A stretch of 62,283 bases of DNA from WVYX01 sp039586815. Its GTDB lineage: Bacteria > Gemmatimonadota > Gemmatimonadetes > Gemmatimonadales > GWC2-71-9. Both the position numbers and the translations under genes were made by a program. Location: assembly GCA_039586815.1 (NCBI GenBank), contig JBDHJR010000025.1, positions 1-62,283 of the forward strand. Direction: 5' to 3'. Position 1 is the first letter of the stretch; each line of letters opens with the position of its first letter. Shown piece after piece: positions 39,364 through 47,477 of the stretch. A model generated the notes under the pieces. The model did no database searches and was not told the DNA's origin. It saw only the letters and a list, made by a program, of their open reading frames with translations.

Positions 39364-39580
39364 GAAGCTTCAGACGGCCGTTTCGAAGCTTGAAACAGTC
39401 ATTTCCAAGCTTCAAATGGCCATTCCTAATCTTCAAATCGACGGTTTGAAGCTTGGGGTCTTGCGTTTCGAAGCTCCGAACGGGCGTCTTGAAGCTTCGA
39501 TTCGTCGCTCTCAAGCTTCGAGTTGCCATCTTGAAGCTTCGAAACGGCGTCTTGAGGCTTCGAAACGGCGTCTCGAAGCG
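39364..39580 (+). repeat. Array of 21-bp GAAGCTT repeats
   Basis: Ten complete units and part of an eleventh start at 39364, 39385, 39406, 39427, 39448, 39470, 39491, 39512, 39533, 39554 and 39575. All are 21 bases except the one at 39448, which has 22. Each has a GAAGCTT-like core and most have a trailing GGCCGTTTC or GGCGTCTT. There are no spacers, so it is not CRISPR. An open frame (39248-39787) reads through the array as heptads, but the 22-base unit changes the register, so DNA rather than protein appears conserved. The 642 bases from 39170 to 39811 hold no gene I accept. Confidence 0.85.
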
Positions 39581-39811
39581 GAGCAACGCGCGAATCGTGC
39601 CCCGCGTCACGGACGGCTGACCCGGACCGCCATAGACAGGGGGGTCATTCGCCCGCAACCTATGGCGCGCATGCCCTCACCCGACCCGGTCTCGCCAGAC
39701 ACCCACAGCTGCCGGCTCGAGCTGGGGATCGGTGCTTACGCGCTAGCGCTTCTGGCGGCGCAGATGGCGGCCCTCACGCCGAGTTGACGCCGGCGCACAG
39801 ATTGCGCCCGG

Positions 39812-40039
39812 ATGACCTACTCAAGCGCGCCCTACGAGCCCTACCCCCAGGGCGTGTCGCCGGAGGGGGGGCGCCACCTGCACCAGGAGCTTGTGAAGAA
39901 GCACCTGCGCAGCGCGCTGCAGACCGTTCAGGCCATGCTCCTGGCCGGCGAGATGGACCCGCTCGACGCCGTAGCCGACCTCGCCGTCGTGCGCGACCAG
40001 CTCGCCGCGGCCCTCGAGGGGTTGGAGCGGGCCAGCTAG
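39812..40039 (+). CDS. Small hypothetical protein
   Basis: A 75-residue protein, mostly one long amphipathic helix pair (HLHQELVKKHLRSALQTVQA, MLLAGEMDPLDAVADLAVVR, DQLAAALEGLERAS), no signal peptide and no cysteine. I recognise no family; the sequence pattern is protein-like with few rare codons. Convergent with the membrane-protein pair at 40062-40690. Confidence 0.55.
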   Translation: MTYSSAPYEPYPQGVSPEGGRHLHQELVKKHLRSALQTVQAMLLAGEMDPLDAVADLAVVRDQLAAALEGLERAS

Positions 40040-40061
40040 AGTCGCGGGCACAAGGGAGGAG

Positions 40062-40382
40062 CTACTCTCTTCGGGTTGGCTCCGTCAGGGAGCGGCGCGT
40101 CAGCTCATCCCGCAGCCTGGCGCGCTGCCGCTTCAGCATCAGGATCGAGAGTCCCACTCCCCACACACCGACGAGTCCTGCGAAGGTGATCAGGGGATAC
40201 CGCACGAACAGCCACAACACGCCCAGCAGAACCGCGACGAACGCCACGGCAGCACCGACCCCTATGAGCGTGGTCACAGCACGATCCTTGCGACTCTCGC
40301 GCTGGCGCTCTCCGTAGCTGCGCAGCCAGGGCCCTACCTGGGGCTTGGGCCTGCGCGGCGGCTGGTCACTCGGCTGGGTCAC
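40062..40382 (-). CDS. Small two-segment membrane protein
   Basis: About 106 residues from GTG at 40382 (TTG at 40388 is also possible). A proline-rich basic N-terminus (QPPRRPKPQVGPWLRSYGER) leads to two hydrophobic segments (about 46-68, LIGVGAAVAFVAVLLGVLWL, and 72-90, LITFAGLVGVWGVGLSILM) and a basic tail (KRQRARLRDELTRRS). The frame is open upstream over the next gene but is not protein-like there. Function unknown. Confidence 0.6.
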   Translation of the reverse strand: MTQPSDQPPRRPKPQVGPWLRSYGERQRESRKDRAVTTLIGVGAAVAFVAVLLGVLWLFVRYPLITFAGLVGVWGVGLSILMLKRQRARLRDELTRRSLTEPTRRE

Positions 40383-40393
40383 GGTCAATCGCT

Positions 40394-40690
40394 CTAGCGA
40401 GACGGACACTGCACGTTGGTGGGCACCACGTTGCCACACGCGATGCTCTCCGTCATCCCGTGGGCCATCACCGCGCAGGCCGCCTTCTGAGCCGCGTACC
40501 GGGCCTCGGTTGCGTTCGCACCTGAGCCGCGGCGACACTCGGTCTGACCCTGAAAGGTCACGCAGAGCTCGCACTCGGCCTCCACGGTCCGAATGCTGCC
40601 CATGACGATGTAGACCGCGAACACCACCAGCGCCACCACGAGCGCCAGCACGCGTCCACGCTTGGCTCTGGGTTTCCCTCCACGGGTCAT
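40394..40690 (-). CDS. Small membrane-anchored cysteine-containing protein
   Basis: A 98-residue protein: basic start, one hydrophobic segment (about 14-31, VLALVVALVVFAVYIVMG), and an exterior domain with six cysteines (CELCVTFQGQTEC, CAVMAHGMTESIAC, VQC), which probably form disulfides. ATG at 40690. It precedes the small membrane protein at 40062 by 11 bases, so the two are likely one unit. I see no known family. Confidence 0.65.
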   Translation of the reverse strand: MTRGGKPRAKRGRVLALVVALVVFAVYIVMGSIRTVEAECELCVTFQGQTECRRGSGANATEARYAAQKAACAVMAHGMTESIACGNVVPTNVQCPSR

Positions 40691-40814
40691 GCTGTTCCTC
40701 CGCCGGATCGGTTCAGTATTCTAGTTAGCGCCTTCCGCTGGCGGGGGCAATCCGGGCGGCAGCCCGCGGAAACCGGCCAATCCCGCCGTTCGTAGGGTGA
40801 TTGGAGGCCGACAC

Positions 40815-41510
40815 ATGGACCTGGACGCAGCGCTCGCCACAACGCCGGTTTCTGAGACGAAGCCCCCACGGATCACGCTGGGAGAGCTGCTCTGGGGCTT
40901 GCTGGGCTTTGTCGCCAAGGTCGCGCTGCTGATCGTGCTGCCGTTCATCGTGCTGCTCCGCACGGCCATTTACCTGTATCTGCAGCAGGACGTCCCCACC
41001 TGGCTGGCGCTCGGCGGGGGGGCGGTTCTGGCGCTGCTGGTGCTCACCGGATACGGCGCCTGGATCTCCAAGAAGGTCACCGGCAAGGGCAGGGTGGGGT
41101 TCGTGGCCAAGTGGGTGGCCCTGCCCCTGGTGCTGTTCTACTGCGGTTACGCACTGCTCCACCTGGCCAGCGTGAACGCCAAGTCCGATGAGGTGCGGAG
41201 CTACTACACTTCGCTGCACCCCCTGCTGCGCATTTCGGTGAGCACCTTCACACTGCTCGACGGAGACCTCGTCATCACCGACCTGGCACGGACACGGGAG
41301 GACTACGTCACCATGGGCCTGCCCGTATACGAGGCCTCCCTCCACTTCCGCCAGGAGGACGGCTACGTCCACGCCATGGACCTGCGGACGCTGGACCGTG
41401 CCGCGTGGCGTAACTGGTTGATGCAGGGCTACTTCCTGCTGATGGGGATGCGGACGCTGAGGCACGTGGGAACGGCCGACCACCTGCACGTCTCGCTACC
41501 TCCCCGGTGA
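40815..41510 (+). CDS. Membrane protein of unknown function
   Basis: A 231-residue protein, ATG at 40815 behind GGAGG at 40802-40806. Three hydrophobic segments (about 24-46, 58-76 and 89-110) come first, then a soluble part from about 115 to the end (YYTSLHPLLRISVSTFTLLD, TREDYVTMGLPVYEASLHFR, HAMDLRTLDRAAWRNWLMQ). The domain is not one I recognise. It lies alone, between divergent small genes and the zinc-ribbon protein. Confidence 0.7.
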   Translation: MDLDAALATTPVSETKPPRITLGELLWGLLGFVAKVALLIVLPFIVLLRTAIYLYLQQDVPTWLALGGGAVLALLVLTGYGAWISKKVTGKGRVGFVAKWVALPLVLFYCGYALLHLASVNAKSDEVRSYYTSLHPLLRISVSTFTLLDGDLVITDLARTREDYVTMGLPVYEASLHFRQEDGYVHAMDLRTLDRAAWRNWLMQGYFLLMGMRTLRHVGTADHLHVSLPPR

Positions 41511-41626
41511 CGCACCGCACTGCTGCGATGTGAGCCACGTCATACGATAGAATGCAGCGGGCTGCGCCATCGCAGTAATCGCATGGCCTCGTCGCCAACG
41601 CCCACGCGGCTCAACCAACCCGCGCC

Positions 41627-42163
41627 ATGCACAACAGAGGCCTCTCCAACGCCGACGCCACGAGCCGGCGTGCGCCCACCACCGTCCCAGCCAGCCGTTA
41701 CTCGGAGCTGCCCGCACTGACCTTCACCCGAGCAGACTGGGAGGCCGCCTGTTGGGCGGCGTTCGGTGAGGGAAGGGCTCCGGCCCCCTGCCCGGTGTGC
41801 CATCACACGGGGTTCTACGCGCCGCGCTTCGAGGAGCCTGAGCGCCGCTTCCGGCAGTGCCGCTTCTGTGGATTCACGCAGGACGTGGGGCACATGCCCG
41901 AGCGCCACCGTGCCACGGCACACGATTGCGCAGCGTGGCCGCAGTGCGCCCGGGCCCCCTACGTGTGGTGGGTCAAGCCGCGGGTCGCTTCCTACCGGTG
42001 CCCCTTCTGCGGGGAGCGCGTGATGGTCTCCCGGGTACTCGTCCCCCCGCCCGCCGACGACCCGAAACATCCGTGGCAACGCGTGCCCCAACGCAAGGTC
42101 CGCTCCTACTACAAGCAGTTCTGGGCCCGCTGGAGCTGCAGCAGAGGGAGAGCGGAGCTCTAA
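41627..42163 (+). CDS. Zinc-ribbon hypothetical protein
   Basis: A 178-residue cytoplasmic protein with two zinc-type Cys pairs: CPVCHHTGFYAPRF with QCRFCGFTQDVG (about 55-88), and CPFCGERVMVSR (about 125-136). His residues (HMPERHRATAHDCAAWPQC) might complete a second site. No enzyme domain is recognised. No good ribosome site precedes ATG 41627; a later start would cut the first zinc pair, so the long form is kept. Confidence 0.65.
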   Translation: MHNRGLSNADATSRRAPTTVPASRYSELPALTFTRADWEAACWAAFGEGRAPAPCPVCHHTGFYAPRFEEPERRFRQCRFCGFTQDVGHMPERHRATAHDCAAWPQCARAPYVWWVKPRVASYRCPFCGERVMVSRVLVPPPADDPKHPWQRVPQRKVRSYYKQFWARWSCSRGRAEL

Positions 42164-42285
42164 CTACCGAGCGCTGCCGGGCATGGGGGGAGCTCGTAAC
42201 GCCGCAACGGCAGCGGCGATCACGGGCAGGACAAGCTCCTCCAAACGGTGGGAATCCGGCACGCAAGAGCGCTCGACAGGCCAAC

Positions 42286-42314
42286 TTGCCGACCCCTACG
42301 CCTTCAACTAACCT
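42286..42314 (+). promoter_or_regulatory. Possible promoter of pepA
   Basis: TTGCCG (42286-42291) and TAACCT (42309-42314), 17 bases apart, 71 bases upstream of the pepA GTG. Only partial matches to consensus. Confidence 0.35.
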
Positions 42315-42384
42315 TAGGCGCGTCGCGGTTTCTCTAGTCATTCCGGCAGTCGAATACCCGTCAACCCACAGGATCGAAGTCCGC

Positions 42385-43878
42385 GTGAATTCCTCGGTTA
42401 AAGTCGTTCCGCTCGAGCGCGTGGGAGCGCCGATGCTCGCCGTCGCGATCGGCGAGTTGGGCAACGGCAAGCTCCCCACCTCCCTCCTCGGACTCGACGC
42501 CAACACAGGTGGCGAGCTGTCGCGTCTCCTCGAGAGCGGTGATTTCATCGGCAAGCGCGACGAGACCGCGGTCGTGTACCCCAAGAAGGGAGCCAAGCGC
42601 GTGCTGCTGGTGGGGCTCGGCAAGCCGGCCGAGATCACCCGCGGTGCGGTGCGGCGCGGCGCCGCTGTAGCGGGGCGCCGAGCGGTGGGTGCCGGAGTGG
42701 AGACCCTGGCGTTCCACCTGGCGCACGAGACGCACGGCGGCGTCCCGCCAGTCGTCGTGGGCCAAGTGGTCGTTGAGGGCGTTGCACAGGGAGCGTGGCA
42801 GTTCACCCAGCTCAAGGCGGTGGAGAAGAAGAAGCGGGTCGCCGTGCTGGAGATCATCGCCGTGCGGGAGGAGCGGCCCGAAGTGGAGCGGGGACGCAAG
42901 GTCGGGGCCGCCATCGCCACGGGACACCGTCTGGCCCGCAACCTCCAGATGCTCCCGGGCAACGTGTGCACTCCGTCATATCTGGCGGGCATCGCGCGGC
43001 AGCTGGGCAAGGGGTACGGCCACAAGGTGACGGTGCTAAATCGCCAGCAGATGGCCAATCACGACATGGGCGCGTTGCTCGCCGTAGCCCAGGGCTCGCT
43101 GCAGGAGCCACGCTTCATAACGCTGGAGCACAAGGGCGCAGGCGCGCGCACCCAGCCGGTGTGCTTCGTGGGGAAGGGAGTCACCTTCGACTCGGGGGGC
43201 ATCTCGCTCAAGCCGGCCGAGAAGATGGAGGAGATGAAGTACGACATGTCGGGGGCGGCTGCCGTCCTCGGCCTGTTCGAGGCCCTGGGACAGCTCAAGC
43301 CCAAGGTCAACGTCGTGGGGATCATCCCCGCCACCGAGAATCTCCCCTCCGGCACCGCCGTCAAGCCGGGTGACGTTGTCCGCGGCCAACTCGGCAAGAC
43401 GATCGAGATCGTGAACACGGACGCCGAGGGCCGCCTCATCCTGTGCGATGCGCTGAGCCACGCCCGCAAGTTCAAGCCGGCATGTGTGATCGACGCCGCC
43501 ACGCTCACAGGTGCGGTGGTGATCGGTCTGGGCCATCACGCCACCGGGCTGATGGGCAACGACGACCAGCTGGTGGGGGAAGTGCTGCGCGCCGGCGACC
43601 TCGCCGGGGAGCGGTGCTGGCCGCTCCCGCTGTGGGACGAGTACCGCGAGCAGATCAAGTCGGACATTGCCGACGTCAAGAACGTGGGTGGGCGAGCGGC
43701 CGGGACGATCACCGCCGGTTGGTTCCTGCGCGAGTTCGTGGACGGCTTCCCTTGGGCACACCTGGACGTCGCCGGCACCGCTTGGACTGAGGGGGAGCGC
43801 CCCGACATGGCCAACGGGCCAACCGGCGCCGGGGTGCGGTTATTCACCGAGTTCGTCCTCGGCCGCGCTGGGGGGTGA
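42385..43878 (+). CDS. pepA: Leucyl aminopeptidase (PepA, M17)
   Basis: Two-zinc (or manganese) cytosolic aminopeptidase, active as a hexamer. About 497 residues from GTG at 42385, the first start that gives the normal length. Catalytic region: VGKGVTFDSGGISLKPAEKM (about 262-281, with K and D ligands), EEMKYDMSGAAAVLG, then NTDAEGRLILCDALSH (about 343-358) with Asp and Glu ligands and the catalytic Arg. The N-terminal domain (about 1-170) is less conserved, as usual. The following gene overlaps the stop by four bases (GTGA). Confidence 0.94.
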   Translation: MNSSVKVVPLERVGAPMLAVAIGELGNGKLPTSLLGLDANTGGELSRLLESGDFIGKRDETAVVYPKKGAKRVLLVGLGKPAEITRGAVRRGAAVAGRRAVGAGVETLAFHLAHETHGGVPPVVVGQVVVEGVAQGAWQFTQLKAVEKKKRVAVLEIIAVREERPEVERGRKVGAAIATGHRLARNLQMLPGNVCTPSYLAGIARQLGKGYGHKVTVLNRQQMANHDMGALLAVAQGSLQEPRFITLEHKGAGARTQPVCFVGKGVTFDSGGISLKPAEKMEEMKYDMSGAAAVLGLFEALGQLKPKVNVVGIIPATENLPSGTAVKPGDVVRGQLGKTIEIVNTDAEGRLILCDALSHARKFKPACVIDAATLTGAVVIGLGHHATGLMGNDDQLVGEVLRAGDLAGERCWPLPLWDEYREQIKSDIADVKNVGGRAAGTITAGWFLREFVDGFPWAHLDVAGTAWTEGERPDMANGPTGAGVRLFTEFVLGRAGG

Positions 43879-45680
43879 TCCCCCTGGGGCGTGTAGCCGC
43901 CGTCGCAGCGGTCCTCCTCGCTAGCCTCCCAGTATCCGCCCGCGTCGCGGCCGCACAGGACACCCTGCAGGTCCGGGCCGATTCTGCCGCCGCCCCTGCT
44001 TTGCTGGACAGCGCGGCCGCAGCAGAGGCTGCGGCCCCCCTCGTGCTCCCCACGCTACCGGCCCAGGTGCCGATCGGCCCACTGCCACCCAACACACGCT
44101 ACGTCTTCACGCGCGACTCGATTCTGTGGCGCAGTGCCCAGACGCTGGGCGAGTTGCTGGCGGAGATACCCGGTGTCTATGCGACGCGGGCCGGGTTCCT
44201 GGGTGAGCCGACCTACGCACAGTATGGCGGGCGGGGCGGCTCCGCCCTGCGAGTCTTCTGGGACGGGATGGAGTGGGAGCCGCTGGGCAACGACACCCTG
44301 TTCACCGAGCCGGGGCAGATCCCGCTCGTGTACCTGCGTCGCGTGGAGGTTGTGATCGCCCCGGCAGCGCTCGAGGTGTACCTGGTGTCGGAGCGTCACG
44401 AGCAGCGTGCTACGCGGTCGCTGGTTCGCATCGCGTCGGGCAGCTTCAGCAGCGCGGCCTACACGGGGATGTTCCAGTACCACTGGAACTCCGGCATCAC
44501 GCTCGACCTGGCCGCCAACTTCCAGGGCACGGACGGCCCGCAACAGGAGGCAAAGAGCCACCAGTTCGACCTCTGGGCCAAAGTGGGGTGGATGCCCAAC
44601 GCCAACGTGGGAGCGACCTACCAGATAGTGCGACGCGACTTCGACCGCGAGGAGCTAGCGGCCGACGGTGAGGTGGGGGTCCCCGAGCTGCAGGGTGCCC
44701 GCACCGACTACCTGCTCAACCTGTTCGCCGGATCGCGGGCAGATGGCCTGGGCGTGAGGGCCGAAGGCGGCCTCGCATCCAGCACCTGGAGTCCCGACTC
44801 GGGAGCGACTCTGTCCGAACAGCGGGTGCGCCAGGCATGGGCCTCGGTGCGCTACGCCCAACCCAACTGGTCGGCCGGAATCCGCGGCAGGCTGGCGGAC
44901 GCGCGCACCACCGGCTCCGCCGAGGGGCACGTCGGCTGGGTGCCGATCCCGGGCATAGTGCTCGCGGGCGACGGCTACTGGCGGCAGCACGAGGGGGACC
45001 GCACGTCGAAGGGCGTCCACGGGTCGGCCGGACTGTACTACGGCTTCGCCTCGCTCACCGGTGAGGTCGCGCTCGACGACGCAGTGCAGGCTCCCTCGCT
45101 GCTGAGCGACACGGCCATATCCAGGCTCGACTGGTCGATCAAGGCGGGCGTGGACACCAAGTGGCTGACGGGCTATGCGGGGCTCGCCAAGCGCGACGCC
45201 TACGATCCGCTCCCGTTCCCCGACCTCCCCCTGATTGCCGAGCTCGGCCCCTCAGCAGCCGCCACCTACGCGATCACCCACCTGTGGCTGCGTCCCACCC
45301 GCTGGCTCACGCTCGCAGGATGGTACTCGGATCCGGTGTCCGGGGAGATAGCAGACCTCCAGCCACCCAAGCACGGACGGTGGGAAGCCACCGTGCGCTC
45401 CAAGTTCTGGCCCACGTTCCGCAGTGGCGTGTTCGACCTGAGGGTGATGCTCGGGGCCGAATCATGGAGTACCGGAACGGCCGGCCTCGACAGCGGGGGC
45501 CAACCCATAGTGCTCCCCGGAGCGACGTTTTGGGAGTTCCACATCTCGTTTCAGATCGTCAGCTTCACCGCCTTCTGGAATCTGCGCAACTCCCGGATCA
45601 CCGAGGCGGAGTACGTGCCGGGACTCGAGTACCCCCGCAGCGCCCAGTACTTCGGCGTCCACTGGACCTTCAGCAGCTGA
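43875..45680 (+). CDS. TonB-receptor-like outer-membrane protein
   Basis: A 601-residue protein, GTG at 43875, coupled to pepA. Signal peptide (VAAVLLASLPVSARVAAAQ, about 26 residues), then a plug-like domain (about 78-175: LGELLAEIPGVYATRAGF, YAQYGGRGGSALRVFWDGM, IPLVYLRRVEVVIAPAALEV) and a beta-barrel from about 190 to the end, ending YFGVHWTFSS. At 600 residues it is smaller than most TonB-dependent receptors. The C-terminus lacks the usual terminal Phe (ends SS). I see no TonB box. A link between aminopeptidase and peptide uptake would be reasonable, but is inference. Confidence 0.78.
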   Translation: MIPLGRVAAVAAVLLASLPVSARVAAAQDTLQVRADSAAAPALLDSAAAAEAAAPLVLPTLPAQVPIGPLPPNTRYVFTRDSILWRSAQTLGELLAEIPGVYATRAGFLGEPTYAQYGGRGGSALRVFWDGMEWEPLGNDTLFTEPGQIPLVYLRRVEVVIAPAALEVYLVSERHEQRATRSLVRIASGSFSSAAYTGMFQYHWNSGITLDLAANFQGTDGPQQEAKSHQFDLWAKVGWMPNANVGATYQIVRRDFDREELAADGEVGVPELQGARTDYLLNLFAGSRADGLGVRAEGGLASSTWSPDSGATLSEQRVRQAWASVRYAQPNWSAGIRGRLADARTTGSAEGHVGWVPIPGIVLAGDGYWRQHEGDRTSKGVHGSAGLYYGFASLTGEVALDDAVQAPSLLSDTAISRLDWSIKAGVDTKWLTGYAGLAKRDAYDPLPFPDLPLIAELGPSAAATYAITHLWLRPTRWLTLAGWYSDPVSGEIADLQPPKHGRWEATVRSKFWPTFRSGVFDLRVMLGAESWSTGTAGLDSGGQPIVLPGATFWEFHISFQIVSFTAFWNLRNSRITEAEYVPGLEYPRSAQYFGVHWTFSS

Positions 45681-45699
45681 GGCCGTAGACCCGTCCGGC

Positions 45700-45729
45700 T
45701 TTACGTGCGGCAGGGAACACGGCTAGCTT
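45700..45729 (+). promoter_or_regulatory. Promoter of the yicC superoperon
   Basis: TTTACG (45700-45705) and TAGCTT (45724-45729), 18 bases apart. The predicted start of transcription falls at or within a base or two of the GTG at 45737, so the mRNA would be leaderless. There is no ribosome site before the GTG. Confidence 0.45.
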
Positions 45730-45736
45730 TGCGACC

Positions 45737-46612
45737 GTGATCAAGTCCATGACCGGCTACGGTGCCGCTGAGGGCGCGCTGGGCGACGGACGCCTGGCTA
45801 TCGAGGTGCGCACCGTCAACCACCGCCACCTCAACACCCAGTTCCGGCTGCCCCACGCACTGCAGCGGTTCGAGGCGGAGCTGCGCAACCGCCTGCGCGA
45901 CCGACTCGAGCGGGGCCACACCGCCGTCTCGGCGCGCTGGACGGAGGAGCCGCCGCGCGGTGGCTCCATCGCACTCAATCTCGAGCGGGCGCGGGCGCTG
46001 ATCGACGCGGTGAACCGGCTGAAGCAGGGAGTGGACGTCCCCGGCGAGATCGACCTCGCATTCGTGGCGCGCCAGCCGGAGGTGCTCGTTTCGGGCGAGG
46101 AGGAGGACCCCGCCATCGAATTGGCCGCGCTCCTCGCGCTGCTGGATCGGGCGGTGGACGACGTGATCGCCAGCCGGACCCAGGAAGGCCAGGCGCTCGC
46201 CCGCGAGCTGGAGCAGCGGCTCGACAACATCGAGACTCAGTTGGGGGTGGTGGAGGCCAGAGCCCCACTGCGGCTCACGCGCGAGCGCGACCGGCTGCGG
46301 GAGGCGGTGCGCGAGCTGCTCGACGGTCGCACGGTGGACGAGGACCGGCTTAGCCAGGAGTTGGCGCTGATCGCGGACAAGCTGGACGTCACCGAGGAGG
46401 TCGTGCGGCTCAGGGCGCACCTCGCCGCATGCCGACAAGCGCTGGCCTCAGAGGGAGCGGCGGGACGCCAGCTGGCGTTCCTGGGCCAGGAGATGCTGCG
46501 GGAGATCAACACGATCGGCTCCAAGGCGAACGACGCCGACATGGCCCACACGGTGATTGCCATGAAGGGCGAGCTCGAAAAGATCCGAGAGCAGGCGGAG
46601 AACGTAGAGTGA
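45737..46612 (+). CDS. yicC: YicC family endoribonuclease
   Basis: A 291-residue member of the YicC/YloC family, now described as a metal-dependent RNase. The family N-terminus MIKSMTGYG and VRTVNHRHLNTQFRLP (about 25-40) are present, as is the C-terminal DUF1732 block EMLREINTIGSKANDADMAH. GTG at 45737 is chosen since the conserved N-terminus starts there. It leads the long operon and overlaps gmk by four bases, a common pair. Confidence 0.93.
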   Translation: MIKSMTGYGAAEGALGDGRLAIEVRTVNHRHLNTQFRLPHALQRFEAELRNRLRDRLERGHTAVSARWTEEPPRGGSIALNLERARALIDAVNRLKQGVDVPGEIDLAFVARQPEVLVSGEEEDPAIELAALLALLDRAVDDVIASRTQEGQALARELEQRLDNIETQLGVVEARAPLRLTRERDRLREAVRELLDGRTVDEDRLSQELALIADKLDVTEEVVRLRAHLAACRQALASEGAAGRQLAFLGQEMLREINTIGSKANDADMAHTVIAMKGELEKIREQAENVE

Positions 46613-47250
46613 GCCGCTTCCTCGTCATCCTCTCCTCCCCGTCGGGCGGCGGGAAGACCACGATCGCCCATCGCCTGCTCGCCACCCGCGATGACGTCGG
46701 GTTCAGCATTTCCGCCACGACGCGGCCCGCGCGCGAGAGCGAGCGGGACGGCACGGATTACTACTTCCTCACGGAGGAGGAGTTCGCGAGGCGGCGCGAC
46801 GCCGGAGCGTTCCTGGAGTGGGCCGAATACGGCGGCCACCTCTACGGCACGCTCGAGGCCGAGGTCGACCGTGTGCTCGCCGACGGGCTCCACGTGGTGC
46901 TCGACATCGAGATTCTGGGTGCGGCGCAGATCAGGCAGCGTAGATCAGATGTTGTGAGTATCTTTATCCTGCCGCCGTCTGCGGAAGTCCTGATTCAACG
47001 ATTGACGGGGCGCGCCTCGGACGATCGGGAGAGTCTCGCCCGCCGCTTGACCCAAGCCGGGATCGAACTCCAGCAAGCCGAGCACTACGATTACGTCGTC
47101 GTCAACGACGACCTGGAACAGGCCGTTGGCGAGGTGGCGGCGATCGTGGACGCCGAGACGCACCGCACGATGCGGCAAGAAAAGCTGCTGCAGACCGTCG
47201 CCCGACTGCGGTCTGACCTGGAGCAGCGGACCAACGAGTTGACCGAATAG
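46609..47250 (+). CDS. gmk: Guanylate kinase
   Basis: Converts GMP and ATP to GDP and ADP. A 213-residue protein from GTG at 46609, overlapping yicC by four bases (GTGA). P-loop SSPSGGGKTT (residues 8-17); GMP-binding SISATTRPARESERDGTDYY, then FLEWAEYGGHLYGT; lid and the regulatory R-type LTGRASDDRESLARRL. The open frame continues upstream in shadow of yicC. Followed by rpoZ after 17 bases, a widespread order. Confidence 0.96.
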   Translation: MSRFLVILSSPSGGGKTTIAHRLLATRDDVGFSISATTRPARESERDGTDYYFLTEEEFARRRDAGAFLEWAEYGGHLYGTLEAEVDRVLADGLHVVLDIEILGAAQIRQRRSDVVSIFILPPSAEVLIQRLTGRASDDRESLARRLTQAGIELQQAEHYDYVVVNDDLEQAVGEVAAIVDAETHRTMRQEKLLQTVARLRSDLEQRTNELTE

Positions 47251-47267
47251 CCGTACGAGGAGAGTTG

Positions 47268-47477
47268 ATGCACATCTTCACACCGATCGACGTGGCGCAG
47301 CGCGCCGGCAACAAGTACCTGGGCGTGCTGGTCGCGGCCAAGTTCGCCCGCTTCATCAACGACTTTCCGCGGGATCGCTCGCTCGAGGAGAAGAAGCTGA
47401 CCACACGGTCGCTCGAGAGCCTCACCGGCGGCGACCTCAGCTACCGGCTCGTACGGCGGCGGCGTCAAGAGACGTGA
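47268..47477 (+). CDS. rpoZ: RNA polymerase omega subunit
   Basis: A 69-residue RNA polymerase subunit that stabilises beta-prime. Family features: VAQRAGNKYLGVLVAAKFAR (about 9-28) and the closing EKKLTTRSLESLTGGDLSYR. ATG at 47268 has GAGGAG five bases upstream. A TTG three bases earlier is less likely. The gmk-rpoZ-coaBC order is common in bacteria and supports the call; the N-terminal half is more divergent than in Proteobacteria. Confidence 0.85.
   Translation: MHIFTPIDVAQRAGNKYLGVLVAAKFARFINDFPRDRSLEEKKLTTRSLESLTGGDLSYRLVRRRRQET

Noticed and set aside
39364..39580. CRISPR array
   Set aside because: The units are joined without unique spacers and are too short; no cas genes are near.
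39248..39787. 179-codon open frame with heptads through the repeat array
   Set aside because: The heptad frame changes register at the 22-bp unit, both strands are open, and no ribosome site or family similarity is seen. More likely a consequence of a 21-bp DNA repeat.
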